Shown here piece by piece: positions 17,161-25,460 of a DNA stretch of 40,115 nucleotides. The notes beneath the pieces are model-generated. The model was not told the origin of the DNA and ran no database searches. It was given only the letters and a program-made list of their open reading frames with translations. The stretch is from Shewanella sp. TC10 (GTDB lineage Bacteria; Pseudomonadota; Gammaproteobacteria; Enterobacterales; Shewanellaceae), in assembly GCF_009663145.1 (NCBI RefSeq), contig NZ_VKHR01000049.1, forward strand, positions 1 to 40,115, in the 5' to 3' direction. Position 1 is the stretch's first letter. Every line of letters starts with the position of its first letter. A program made the translations under genes and the position numbers.

Positions 17161-18504
17161 CTAGCCATTACTAAAAGTATCTGCGCTACTTTGTTCTTGA
17201 GTAATATCTGCAGCAATGGTTTTCATGGCATTAGTGAGCGTTGTCAGCTGGGCTGAACTAATGGAATAAGGCGGCGTAATGTAGATAACATTGCCAAATG
17301 GTCTTATCCATACTCCTAGCTCTATAAAGGCTTGCTGCAATGCACCAGTATTAATGGCGCTGTCCATTTCGATAACGCCTACAGAGCCAAGCACTCGAAC
17401 ATTTTTGACATGTTCATACTCAATGGCTTCAGCTAGTTCGTGTTTCATCTGTGTTTCAATTTGGGTAACTTGTTGTTGCCAGTCACCGGATTGCAAAATC
17501 CGTAAACTGGCATCGGCAGCGGCGCAAGCTAATGGGTTCCCCATAAAGGTAGGGCCATGCATAAACACGCCTGCAGGAGAGTCGCTTATACCTTTAGCCA
17601 CTTCATCACTGCAAATTGTTGCAGCAAGGCTGATGTATCCACCCGTTAAGGCTTTACCTAGGCACAAAATATCAGCCTCAATATTAGAGTACTCATAGGC
17701 AAACAGTTTACCGATACGGCCAAAGCCTGTGGCTATTTCATCTAAGATCAGTAGAACTTGGTATTTATCACATAGGGCTCGAAGAGCCACTAAATACTCA
17801 GCTGAGTAAAAGTGCATTCCGCCAGCAGCTTGCATAATAGGTTCAATAATAATGGCGGCAATCTTATGATGATTTGCTATTAATATCGCTTCTAATTCAT
17901 CAGTATCACCACTGACTAACGCCTGGTTAAACTCTGACTGCGGTGCAGGGGCAAACAATTGCTCAGTTACTGCATCGCCGAACATTGTATGCATGCCGTT
18001 ATCGGGATCGCACACACTCATAGCCGCAAACGTATCGCCATGATATCCACGTTTAACGGTGAGTAATTGTTGCTTTTGAGGTTTGTTTCTACCTTGCCAA
18101 TATTGCATCGCCATTTTCATGGCAACTTCAACTGCAATGGAGCCTGAATCAGCAAGAAAAACTTTTGTCAGCTTAGGACTGGTCATATCCACTAAGCGCT
18201 TACATAAATTAACAGCTGGTGCGTGGGTGATGCCGCCAAACATGACATGACTTAACGTAGAAAGCTGATGCTGCATGGCATCGATTATTTCAGGGCGGTT
18301 ATAGCCATGAATACAAGCCCACCAAGAACTTGTGCCATCAATCACGACTTGACCATCTGACAAGGTTAATTCGCAGCCATTTGCACTGTGAACACCAGTC
18401 ACTTTAGCGGCGTTGCTCATAGATGTGTAAGGATGCCAGATATGTTGTTTGTCAAATTCAAAGTCGATGTTAGCGGTAGAATTTTGCAGATTTGTATTGT
18501 TCAT
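17161..18504 (-). CDS. bioA: adenosylmethionine-8-amino-7-oxononanoate aminotransferase
   Basis: 447 residues, a class-III PLP aminotransferase. It contains the BioA signature DGTSSWWACIHGYNRPEI (56-73), the cofactor-binding DEIATGFGR (255-263) and the PLP lysine Lys284 in CLGKALTGGY. It converts KAPA to DAPA with S-adenosylmethionine as amino donor, the third step of the biotin ring pathway. It is transcribed divergently from bioBFCD, the classical enterobacterial arrangement. The last 10 or so residues (QSSADTFSNG) are unremarkable. High confidence. Confidence 0.96.
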   Translation of the reverse strand: MNNTNLQNSTANIDFEFDKQHIWHPYTSMSNAAKVTGVHSANGCELTLSDGQVVIDGTSSWWACIHGYNRPEIIDAMQHQLSTLSHVMFGGITHAPAVNLCKRLVDMTSPKLTKVFLADSGSIAVEVAMKMAMQYWQGRNKPQKQQLLTVKRGYHGDTFAAMSVCDPDNGMHTMFGDAVTEQLFAPAPQSEFNQALVSGDTDELEAILIANHHKIAAIIIEPIMQAAGGMHFYSAEYLVALRALCDKYQVLLILDEIATGFGRIGKLFAYEYSNIEADILCLGKALTGGYISLAATICSDEVAKGISDSPAGVFMHGPTFMGNPLACAAADASLRILQSGDWQQQVTQIETQMKHELAEAIEYEHVKNVRVLGSVGVIEMDSAINTGALQQAFIELGVWIRPFGNVIYITPPYSISSAQLTTLTNAMKTIAADITQEQSSADTFSNG

Positions 18505-18614
18505 ATTTTAACCGTTAGTCAAGGTGTGGTGCTTGATAGCATTGACAGTTTAAACGCTGAAGGTATCCTAACCCAATATAAGGTGAATACAAAATGAATA
18601 AAAAAGGATTAACC
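18505..18614. promoter_or_regulatory. bioA-bioB divergent promoter region
   Basis: The 110 bp between the two start codons must contain both promoters. In relatives, BirA binds here. The only candidate seen is a weak inverted pair, ttttaacc near 18508 and ggtgcttga about 14 nt later. It matches the BirA consensus halves poorly, so the operator is not claimed. Confidence 0.35.
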
Positions 18615-19667
18615 ATGTCATCGTCAGCGATCCGTCACGACTGGAGCAAAGCAGAAATAGAAGCGCTATTTGCTTTACCAATGAATGATTTACTGTTTAA
18701 AGCGCACAGTATTCACCGTGAAACGTTTGATCCTAACGAAGTGCAAATTAGTCGTTTATTATCGATTAAAACCGGCGCTTGTCCTGAAGATTGCAAATAC
18801 TGTCCGCAAAGTGCTCGTTACGATACTGGTCTTGAAAAAGAGCGTTTGTTGGAAATTGAGAAAGTACTGACTGAAGCTAAAAGTGCCAAAGCTGCTGGAG
18901 CATCACGTTTTTGTATGGGCGCCGCTTGGCGTAACCCGCGTGAGCGCGATATGCCTTACTTAACTCAAATGGTTAAAGATGTGCGCGCTTTAGGCATGGA
19001 AACCTGCATGACCTTAGGCATGTTGTCATCAGAGCAAGCTGATGAGCTAGCCAGTGCAGGCCTTGATTACTATAACCATAACCTAGATACATCACCTGAA
19101 TATTACGGTGATGTTATTACCACTCGCACTTATCAAAACCGTATTGATACCTTATCAAATGTACGTGCCTCAGGCATGAAGGTCTGTTCAGGCGGCATTG
19201 TAGGCATGGGCGAGAAAGCAACAGACCGAGCAGGTTTATTGCAACAGCTAGCCAACCTTGAACAACATCCTGATTCAGTACCTATCAATATGCTAGTTAA
19301 AGTGGCGGGTACACCATTTGAAAAAATTGATGATTTAGATCCGCTTGAATTTGTGCGCACTATTGCTGTTGCTCGTATTATCATGCCTAAATCTCGAGTT
19401 CGTTTATCTGCAGGTCGTGAAAACATGACCGATGAACTGCAATCAATGTGCTTCTTTGCAGGTGCAAACTCTATCTTCTATGGCTGCAAGTTACTGACTA
19501 CGCCAAACCCTGAAGAAAACGATGATATGACTTTATTCAAACGTTTAGGGCTACATCCTGAGCAAGGGCCATCAGCTGATATCGAATCAGACAGTGCTTT
19601 ACTTGCCAAAGCAAATGCCAAAAAAGATAAAGCCACTCAACAGTTCTTTGATGCAGGCGCAATTTAA
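18615..19667 (+). CDS. bioB: biotin synthase
   Basis: 350 residues from the ATG at 18615, which has a good RBS (aaaaagga, 18599-18606). An in-frame ATG at 18594 lies before that RBS and is less likely. The radical-SAM cluster motif CxxxCxxC reads CPEDCKYC. Downstream GASRFCMGAAWRNPRERDM and the conserved SAGRENM complete the family pattern, with cysteines for the second, sulfur-donating cluster. It inserts sulfur into dethiobiotin to give biotin. First gene of bioBFCD. Confidence 0.96.
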   Translation: MSSSAIRHDWSKAEIEALFALPMNDLLFKAHSIHRETFDPNEVQISRLLSIKTGACPEDCKYCPQSARYDTGLEKERLLEIEKVLTEAKSAKAAGASRFCMGAAWRNPRERDMPYLTQMVKDVRALGMETCMTLGMLSSEQADELASAGLDYYNHNLDTSPEYYGDVITTRTYQNRIDTLSNVRASGMKVCSGGIVGMGEKATDRAGLLQQLANLEQHPDSVPINMLVKVAGTPFEKIDDLDPLEFVRTIAVARIIMPKSRVRLSAGRENMTDELQSMCFFAGANSIFYGCKLLTTPNPEENDDMTLFKRLGLHPEQGPSADIESDSALLAKANAKKDKATQQFFDAGAI

Positions 19668-19685
19668 TCGTTAATAGGGTTTGAT

Positions 19686-20798
19686 ATGGCAAGTCATCCA
19701 ATCTTAGATAAAATCAGCCAGCGAATGCAGCAGCTGAATAATGATGGCTTACTCAGAAAGCGTAAATTGTCTAATGACCATAGCAAATCAAACGTTATCG
19801 ATTTTAGCCATAATGATTACCTTGGATTAGCTAGCGCCAATGAAATGGTTGATGCCCTTACACAAGGGGCAACAATCTATGGTGTAGGTAGTAAAGCCTC
19901 GCCTTTAGTTTCAGGTTATAGCCAAGCACATTTCCAATTAGAACAAAGTTTATGTGAACTCACAGGACATGAAGCAGGGCTACTTTTTTGTTCAGGCTTC
20001 AGCGCCAATCAAGCGTTAGTTAAAACCCTATTTGATTCAAACAATGTGGTGATTGCAGATAAGCTTATTCACGCATCAATCATTGATGGAGTAAGAGATA
20101 GTGGGGCAGTCTTTAAACGCTTTAAACATAACGATTTAGATCACGTGGAGAAGCTACTTGAACGTAATCCCGATAGCGTGGTTATTACCGAAAGTGTCTT
20201 CAGCATGGATGGTGATAAAGCGCCATTAAAGTCGTTACAGCTTTTGTGTCAGCAGTATAATAGTTTGCTCGTGGTTGATGATGCCCATGGATTTGGGGTC
20301 ACGGCAACTCAAATGAATGGTAAGTTTTGCGATATTCAAGTGGTGACATTTGGTAAAGCACTTGGTTGTCAGGGCGCTGCCATATTAGGCCCCAAAGCAG
20401 TGATTGATTTTATGGTTGCTCAGTCTCGCCAATATATCTATTCAACAGCGTTATCGCCTGCCAGTGCATATTTGGCACTAGCCGCAGTAAAACTAACCCA
20501 AGAACAGCCACAAAGGCTTGCAGCTCTTAATGCCAATATTGCTGAATTTAGGCAGGCTTGTGGCAAAAATAATATTGAACTCACCGATTCAACCACTGCG
20601 ATTCAACCTGTACTGATTGGTGATAGTAATAAGACAGTGTTAATTGCCAGCAAACTTTTTGATTTAGGCTTTGCTGTTGGAGCGATAAGGCCACCGACAG
20701 TTCCTGCAGGGCAAGCAAGGCTTCGCATTACAATTAACGCGCAGCATAGTAAGCATGATATTGCTGAATTAGTTTGTGTATTAGCTACCTTAATTTAA
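19686..20798 (+). CDS. bioF: 8-amino-7-oxononanoate synthase
   Basis: 370 residues, an alpha-oxoamine synthase. Visible motifs are IDFSHNDYLGLA (38-49), GVGSKASPLVSGYS (66-79), VVDDAHGFGVTA (196-207) and the PLP lysine Lys224 in TFGKALGCQGAA. It condenses pimeloyl-ACP/CoA with alanine to KAPA. It starts 18 bp after bioB and is slightly shorter than E. coli BioF. High confidence. Confidence 0.95.
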   Translation: MASHPILDKISQRMQQLNNDGLLRKRKLSNDHSKSNVIDFSHNDYLGLASANEMVDALTQGATIYGVGSKASPLVSGYSQAHFQLEQSLCELTGHEAGLLFCSGFSANQALVKTLFDSNNVVIADKLIHASIIDGVRDSGAVFKRFKHNDLDHVEKLLERNPDSVVITESVFSMDGDKAPLKSLQLLCQQYNSLLVVDDAHGFGVTATQMNGKFCDIQVVTFGKALGCQGAAILGPKAVIDFMVAQSRQYIYSTALSPASAYLALAAVKLTQEQPQRLAALNANIAEFRQACGKNNIELTDSTTAIQPVLIGDSNKTVLIASKLFDLGFAVGAIRPPTVPAGQARLRITINAQHSKHDIAELVCVLATLI

Positions 20799-20801
20799 TT
20801 T

Positions 20802-20839
20802 TAAGCATACTTTTATGATATAAGCATATTTCTATGATA
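20802..20839. repeat. 19-bp tandem duplication between bioF and bioC
   Basis: taagcatacttttatgata (20802-20820) is followed at once by taagcatatttctatgata (20821-20839), with two mismatches. It accounts for most of the unusual 64-bp gap in an otherwise tight operon. Confidence 0.8.
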
Positions 20840-20862
20840 AATGTATCGTTTCGAGAGCGTGA

Positions 20863-21663
20863 ATGAACTCAAGTAATCCTGTGGCAGTTAAGTTTTCTCA
20901 GGCAGCGACAACCTATAAACAACATGATGTGTTGCAGCGGATCACCGCTGAAAAGTTATTAAGTAAAGCGGCGCTTAAAGGCAGTCTTATTGATATTGGC
21001 TGCGGCCCTGGCACTGATTTCACTGCGTACGGACAAGACATTACCAAAGTGACCGCGGTGGATTTATCAGAGCAAATGCTGGCAGTAGTAAACCAGTCTT
21101 TTCCTTCATACCTTACTATGTGCGCCGATGCCGCTAACTTACCTTTATCTCAGCAACAATTTGATGGACTATATTCAAATCTAGTATTGCAATGGTGCGG
21201 TGACTTAACGGCAGTATTTAACGAATTTCATCGAGTATTAAAACCTAAAGCCACATGCTTAATCAGTATTGTTACCAGTGGCAGTTTACCTGAGCTTGAA
21301 ACATTGGGGTTAGGGCACAACGCTTTTCGAACCGTTGAACAAATAACAGCAGCAATCGATAGCCAATATTGGCAAGTTGATTCAGTTAATGAATGCAGTG
21401 AATCGCTCTATTTTAATGATTTACGAACGATGCTTTATTCAATAAAAGGTGTCGGAGCTTCTGTTAAGTCTCACCAAGAAAACTTGCATAGTTGCAGCTC
21501 AGATAAAAGCGGCTCGCATACAAACCGCACAGGATTAGAAAAGGTATCACTTCGTGGCCGTAAAGATTGGTTAGCATTAAAGCAACATGCTGAAACGATG
21601 CGACAGGTAGAAGGTATTCCACTGACATATCAAATTACCTATTTGCAGCTAACAAAAATATAG
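20863..21663 (+). CDS. bioC: malonyl-ACP O-methyltransferase
   Basis: 266 residues, a class-I SAM methyltransferase with motif I LIDIGCGPGTDF (42-53), VTAVDLSEQML and GLYSNLVLQWCGDL. It methylates malonyl-ACP so that fatty-acid synthesis can make the pimeloyl chain. The N-terminal VAVKFSQAATTYKQHDVLQ is the usual BioC start. Oddity: about 25 residues near 205-230 (SHQENLHSCSSDKSGSHTNR) are polar, low in similarity to BioC as I know it, and look like a loop insertion. It starts 64 bp after bioF and ends 13 bp before bioD. Confidence 0.92.
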   Translation: MNSSNPVAVKFSQAATTYKQHDVLQRITAEKLLSKAALKGSLIDIGCGPGTDFTAYGQDITKVTAVDLSEQMLAVVNQSFPSYLTMCADAANLPLSQQQFDGLYSNLVLQWCGDLTAVFNEFHRVLKPKATCLISIVTSGSLPELETLGLGHNAFRTVEQITAAIDSQYWQVDSVNECSESLYFNDLRTMLYSIKGVGASVKSHQENLHSCSSDKSGSHTNRTGLEKVSLRGRKDWLALKQHAETMRQVEGIPLTYQITYLQLTKI

Positions 21664-21676
21664 AAGGTTTATTGCA

Positions 21677-22408
21677 ATGATTTATTTCGTCACAGGTACT
21701 GACACAGATAGCGGGAAAACTTTAATTTCGTCTGCGTTATTACATGCTGCAGAAGGCACTAAAATTGGCGTTAAGCCTATTGCTTCGGGTTGTGAGCAAA
21801 CCGAAAATGGCCTGAGAAATAGCGATGCCTTGGCACTAATTGCAGAGTCAAATATTAAGCTTGATTATCAGCAAATCAACCCCGTTGCATTTAAGCCAGC
21901 TATTGCACCGCATATTGCGGCTAAGCAACAAGGGCTTGCGTTGACGGCACAAGGTGTAGTGGACTCCTTACCACTAACTGAGCTCAAAAATGCTGATTTT
22001 GGATTAATCGAAGGCGCTGGTGGCTGGCGTTTACCACTAGGCAATGGCGAGTACTTATCTGACAGTGTTAAATTGTTAGCAACACAACATCAAGTCGGTA
22101 TTATTTTGGTGGTTGGCATGAAATTAGGTTGCCTTAATCATGCTTTATTAACCCAAGAAGCGATATTGGCTGATGGATTAACCATAGTGGGGTGGGTTGC
22201 GAATCAAGTGGATTCTGACATGGAATATCAAGATGAAAACCTCGCGACGTTAAAACAAATAATGACCTCTGAGTTTATGGGTTATGTCCCTCACTTATCT
22301 AACCCAACCGCAAAACAAGCTGCTCAATCTATTCGCTTTACTAGCGCATTAAAAGTAAATCGCATTCAAAGTAAATCACTTTTTTCATTTATTACTTTAT
22401 ATCCATAG
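21677..22408 (+). CDS. bioD: dethiobiotin synthetase
   Basis: 243 residues, with the N-terminal ATP-binding loop GTDTDSGKT (7-15), the IGVKPIASGCE segment and the LIEGAGGWRLPLG motif. It closes the ureido ring of DAPA using CO2 and ATP. It is about 15-20 residues longer than the usual BioD. The extra tail (after about residue 225, ending SLFSFITLYP) runs into, and overlaps by 17 bp, the 3' end of the convergent integrase pseudogene. The tail may have been made when the integron landed here. Function is otherwise secure. Confidence 0.94.
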   Translation: MIYFVTGTDTDSGKTLISSALLHAAEGTKIGVKPIASGCEQTENGLRNSDALALIAESNIKLDYQQINPVAFKPAIAPHIAAKQQGLALTAQGVVDSLPLTELKNADFGLIEGAGGWRLPLGNGEYLSDSVKLLATQHQVGIILVVGMKLGCLNHALLTQEAILADGLTIVGWVANQVDSDMEYQDENLATLKQIMTSEFMGYVPHLSNPTAKQAAQSIRFTSALKVNRIQSKSLFSFITLYP

Positions 22409-23268
22409 GGCTTAAAACACCTGTTTGGTGTAAGCCTGCAACATGGGTATATATTTGGGTTGTTTTTACATCATTATGCCCAAGTAGTTCTTGTACGGTC
22501 CTTATATCATGACCACGTTTAAGTAGGTTGGTTGCAAAAGAATGCCTAAAGGTGTGAGCTGTCACCCGTTTGGTAATTGATGTTTTGCTAACCGCTTTTT
22601 GTAAAGCTTTTCTAAACGTTGTGGGATCAATGTGATGTCTGCAAATGTAGCCATCTACTGGGTGTAAAGTGCAGTGAATCGAGGGGAAAAGATATTGCCA
22701 ATGTAATAGTTTGGCGTACGTGATTAAATTGCTTATTAATTAATTCATTTGCTACTTGAGGTAAAATGCACACCCGATCTTTTTTACCTTTTCCTCTGTA
22801 AATAAAAAGAGTTTGATTTTGAGTATCAATATCTTTTATGCGTAAGGTGAGAGCCTCAGTAAGCCGAAGCCCTGCACCATAAAGTAAGATCCCCAATAGC
22901 TTATATTTTCCAGTTAACCGTTCGATAATTAACTTCGCCTCTGAATCGTCAAGCACTTGGGGAATTCTGCTGGGTGGTTTTGCATAAGGGAATTGCAAAT
23001 CATCGGTGTTAATTGCAAGTACATGTTTGAACGCAAAAACAAGTGCACATAGTGCTTGTTGTTGGGTACTGCTAGACACTTGTTTTTTGTTGGCAAGAAA
23101 AGTCAGAAATTGTTCAATATGTGATGGAGCAATTTGTTTGGCAGAGGAAAATTGAAAGTGTTTAATAAAGTATCGGTTCCAATACAAATATGATTTCTCT
23201 GTTTGGTAACTATAATGACGCACTCTTAATTGTTCTTTAATTGAGCCTAAATAACCAGTATTTTTCAT
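22392..23268 (-). pseudogene. intI: integron integrase, internal deletion and frameshift
   Basis: The N-terminal 200 residues are intact (LRVRHYSYQTEKSYLYWNRYF, YGAGLRLTEALTLRIKDID, RGKGKKDRVCILP, including the first catalytic Arg). At about 22700 the frame changes. The rest of the protein continues in another frame as WQYLFPSIHCTLHPVDG, then HTFRHSFATNLLKRG, VQELLGHNDVKTTQIYTHV, and stops at 22392. Comparison with IntI1 shows that roughly 30 residues are missing at the junction, between the INKQFNHVRQTI segment and WQYLFPS. That segment, with its conserved LPxALxxKYP motif, is the insert unique to integron integrases. Both the deletion and the shift predict loss of function. The start (ATG at 23268) and orientation, divergent from the cassettes, are normal for an integron. 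Confidence 0.9.
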
Positions 23269-23292
23269 AAGTTTGCCCGTTTAAATTTATAA

Positions 23293-23308
23293 CTGTATGC
23301 ATATACAG
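23293..23308. promoter_or_regulatory. LexA (SOS) box in the intI promoter
   Basis: ctgtatgcatatacag is a perfect CTGT-N8-ACAG operator with an AT-rich core, 25 bp upstream of the intI start. LexA control of intI is established for many integrons. Confidence 0.88.
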
Positions 23309-23534
23309 TTATAATGGTTTTAGGCTAAATGATGAATTGTTTGGTTGAAAATCATCCATAAGTTGTAGGTTTAATTAATGCTGATTTTTTGTAACATTAT
23401 AATTATATTGGTATTTTTAAGATTTAAGTTTGAAAATATTTTTCAAATCCATTTTGCACGCTTTGTTTTGTCATTATTGAAATTTAAAGTGCTTTACATC
23501 AATAAGATAGCAAATGTAGGATGTTATTAATCAA

Positions 23535-23585
23535 TAACTTAAACGGCCGACATTGAATGATACGCCGTTGAATAAGCTGTTATGT
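23535..23585 (+). other. candidate attI site
   Basis: The cassette array begins at the core site GTTATGT (23579-23585). It is preceded by an inverted repeat, aacggc (about 23541-23546) and gccgtt (about 23563-23568). The assignment rests on position beside intI and on the first attC, whose R'' (acataac) is the exact complement of GTTATGT, as expected for cassette 1. Confidence 0.6.
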
Positions 23586-23600
23586 TTATCGGAGAGTTGC

Positions 23601-23939
23601 GTGATTAAATTAACAATTTTGTTGGTTCTAGTTTTATCTCCTCTTAAAAGTTTCGGTAAAGATTTAATCTGCCCTGAGCCTGTAAATGGTCCATGGGATA
23701 AAATGAAAGAAAGTGATTTTACAAAGGAATCTGCTCTCTCCCAACTTAGTGAATTGAAAAAGGTATACGAAATGGATCTGGAAGTAGCACCAGAATTTAT
23801 ACAGCAAAGTAATCTGATTTTCGAAGGTGCTCACTTGAGGCAAGAAGTATTAAATTCAATAAATGAGCCTAAATATAATACTCATGCTAAAAAGGCTTTT
23901 TGTGAATTCATGAAAAATCGAGCGTATTTGGTGCACTGA
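23601..23939 (+). CDS. cassette 1: small exported protein, unknown function
   Basis: The GTG at 23601 has a well-placed RBS (ggag, 23591-23594) and gives 112 residues starting with a clear signal peptide (VIKLTILLVLVLSPLKSFG, then KDLICPEP). The ATG at 23553 lies on the attI side of the recombination point and would not belong to the cassette. The mature part is about 93 residues, mostly helical-looking and charged, with two cysteines (in LICPEP and AFCEFM) that could form a disulfide in the periplasm. I do not recognise the family. Confidence 0.7.
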   Translation: MIKLTILLVLVLSPLKSFGKDLICPEPVNGPWDKMKESDFTKESALSQLSELKKVYEMDLEVAPEFIQQSNLIFEGAHLRQEVLNSINEPKYNTHAKKAFCEFMKNRAYLVH

Positions 23940-23942
23940 TAA

Positions 23943-24042
23943 ACATAACAAGCAAATTAACTAGGACTTAAAACAGTTTGTTGTTTTTCGTACCTCAAAC
24001 ATTTTAACAAACTATTTTAAGCCTGTTATTTGGGCGTTAGGT
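23943..24042 (+). other. attC1
   Basis: R'' acataac (23943-23949) and R' gttaggt (24036-24042) enclose an imperfect palindrome: cagtttgttg near 23974 pairs with caacaaactatttt-type sequence near 24007, and caaattaactagg pairs loosely with cctgttatttggg. Confidence 0.85.
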
Positions 24043-24071
24043 ACCTTATCGTGGTCGAAGTTTTCAAATCC

Positions 24072-24446
24072 ATGCCTCTACTATTGAAATTCATAACCGC
24101 GCATGGACTATTTTGCTTTCTGTTTTTTCTGTCGGCTGTTGTTCCTGGTTTCGATGTGAATTTCACCTATGAAGGCCAGCCTATGGGCTACGATGAAATT
24201 TGGCGAAATGGTTTGGGAGTTCACTTGATTTTAATAGGATCGCTTTTTCCTATTAGTGCAATTTTAATTTTAAAAAAATGGCAATATTGCCGCCAGTTTT
24301 ATGCATTGGTTATTTTAGGAACTTTTATAATTCCAAACGTAAATGGCGATAGTTTTATCTATTTACCTTTTGCTTTAATAATGCCATGTTTGCTTATTGC
24401 TTACCTCTTTAAGTACGGCAAAGCCAAAGTGTACTTCGGTACCTAA
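24072..24446 (+). CDS. cassette 2: small membrane protein
   Basis: About 124 residues from the ATG at 24072, or 131 from a GTG at 24051; neither has a strong RBS. Four hydrophobic segments (FITAHGLFCFLFFLSAVV, LGVHLILIGSLFPISAILIL, FYALVILGTFIIP, FIYLPFALIMPCLLIAYLF) predict a multi-spanning inner-membrane protein. The stop TAA lies inside the R'' box of attC2. Family not recognised. Confidence 0.65.
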   Translation: MPLLLKFITAHGLFCFLFFLSAVVPGFDVNFTYEGQPMGYDEIWRNGLGVHLILIGSLFPISAILILKKWQYCRQFYALVILGTFIIPNVNGDSFIYLPFALIMPCLLIAYLFKYGKAKVYFGT

Positions 24447-24538
24447 CAAGCTAATTAACAGGACAAAAAATAGTTGGTTTTGCTCCTGCGTCGCTTATTT
24501 TAACCAACTGTTTTTTGCCCATTATTAGGGCGTTATAT
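24441..24538 (+). other. attC2
   Basis: R'' acctaac (24441-24447), R' gttatat (24532-24538). The body (aacaggacaaa, agttggttttgctcctgcg, ccaactgttttttgcccatta) folds into a long hairpin and closely resembles attC6. Confidence 0.88.
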
Positions 24539-24561
24539 GCCTGAATAATTGGGAGTGTTAT

Positions 24562-24831
24562 TTGAGACCTGTGAAATTAATGAAGCTATATATTAAAGCC
24601 AAATGGGTTTGGCCTATAAGAGTATTTTGCTTATTAATATCAGCTCCGTTTTTGCACAAAGTTTATATTGCGTTTTCAACGGGTATAGCTGAATCGAGTA
24701 GATATACTTCTGTGCAAGGTGAGGATTGGGGCTTTTATGCTTTTGTATTTAAATATATGGCTTTTGCATTTTTATTTATCTGGCTGGGGACATTTGGCAC
24801 AAATGAAAAACGTGTTGAAGGCGTCATATAA
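24562..24831 (+). CDS. cassette 3: small membrane protein
   Basis: 89 residues from a TTG at 24562 with a good RBS (gggag, 24551-24555). A GTG at 24571 and an ATG at 24580 are alternatives. There are two predicted transmembrane helices (WPIRVFCLLISAPFLHKVYIAF and FYAFVFKYMAFAFLFIWLG) and a short charged tail. The stop TAA falls inside the R'' of attC3. Family not recognised. Confidence 0.65.
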   Translation: MRPVKLMKLYIKAKWVWPIRVFCLLISAPFLHKVYIAFSTGIAESSRYTSVQGEDWGFYAFVFKYMAFAFLFIWLGTFGTNEKRVEGVI

Positions 24832-24927
24832 CAAGAATTTAAAGCGGGACTGCTAACAGTTTGCTTGGTTTCGCTACGCTACACAATTTTAGCAAACTAT
24901 TATCAGCCCCTTAAATGGGCGTTAGGT
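24826..24927 (+). other. attC3
   Basis: R'' atataac (24826-24832), R' gttaggt (24921-24927). The body is almost identical to attC4 (aagaatttaaagcgggactg, then ctaacagtttgct, then agcaaac, then cagccccttaaatgggc). Confidence 0.9.
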
Positions 24928-24941
24928 TACTAAGGAAAGTT

Positions 24942-25337
24942 ATGCGTAAATTTCTAGCTTCATTACTTGCCATATTAGGTTTAGGGACTGTAGTTGCATC
25001 TGAGTTGACACCAAATATTGATGGGAATACCAAAACTATAAATGCACTAATTAAAGCGGGTTCAGATCCCAACAAGGCACATCCATTAGAGCACCACTTT
25101 TATTGTTATTCTGAGGAATGTTTAAATTCCTTAATGACTAAAGGTAAGTTAAAAGGGTATCTAGTCGCAAATACTGGCAATAATATTCACGAGGGTACTA
25201 AGTATTGGTATGGTGACTTAATTAAAGAAACTGTCTTGGATCTAAAAATTATTAATGAAGAAAACATTACTATGCTTAAGTTAGCTAACGAATTTAGTGC
25301 AGATTATGACGGTTGGGGAACACCAGTGGTAAAGTAA
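24942..25337 (+). CDS. cassette 4: exported RraB-like protein
   Basis: The ATG at 24942 has an RBS (aagga, 24932-24936); the in-frame ATG at 24915 lies inside attC3 and is discounted. The 131-residue product starts with a signal peptide (MRKFLASLLAILGLGTVVASE). The mature part matches RraB, the RNase E inhibitor family: INALIKAGSDPNKAHPLEHHFYC at the N-terminal side corresponds to the ELLEDGSDPDALYTIEHH region of E. coli RraB, and the C-terminus has the hallmark ANEFSADYDGWGT. RraB is cytoplasmic in E. coli, so an exported version cannot act on RNase E in the same way and may bind something else outside the cytoplasm. Family by motif, function unknown. Confidence 0.75.
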   Translation: MRKFLASLLAILGLGTVVASELTPNIDGNTKTINALIKAGSDPNKAHPLEHHFYCYSEECLNSLMTKGKLKGYLVANTGNNIHEGTKYWYGDLIKETVLDLKIINEENITMLKLANEFSADYDGWGTPVVK

Positions 25338-25437
25338 CCTAACAAGAATTTAAAGCGGGACTGCTAACAGTTTGCTCGATTCCGCTTCGCTACACATTTT
25401 AGCAAACAATTATCAGCCCCTTAAATGGGCGTTAAAT
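25337..25437 (+). other. attC4
   Basis: R'' acctaac (25337-25343), R' gttaaat (25431-25437). Nearly the same sequence as attC3 apart from the loop and the core boxes. Confidence 0.9.
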
Positions 25438-25460
25438 GTATAAATTTACGGAGATATAAA

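Larger units (their letters stand above)
23269..23600. other. intI-attI intergenic region
   Basis: 332 bp without a gene, between the integrase start and the first cassette ORF. It holds the LexA box (23293-23308), AT-rich DNA where intI and cassette promoters would be expected, and the attI candidate at the right end. Confidence 0.6.

Noticed and set aside
18505..18593. BirA operator between bioA and bioB
   Set aside because: Only a weak half-site pair was found; the right half departs strongly from the consensus.
23553..23600. ATG start for cassette 1 at 23553
   Set aside because: It lies upstream of the recombination point, and the GTG at 23601 has an RBS and begins a proper signal peptide.
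24030..24072. Upstream in-frame starts of the cassette 2, 4 and 5 ORFs
   Set aside because: They lie inside attC core sites belonging to the cassette junction and lack RBSs; starts inside the cassettes with RBSs were preferred where available.
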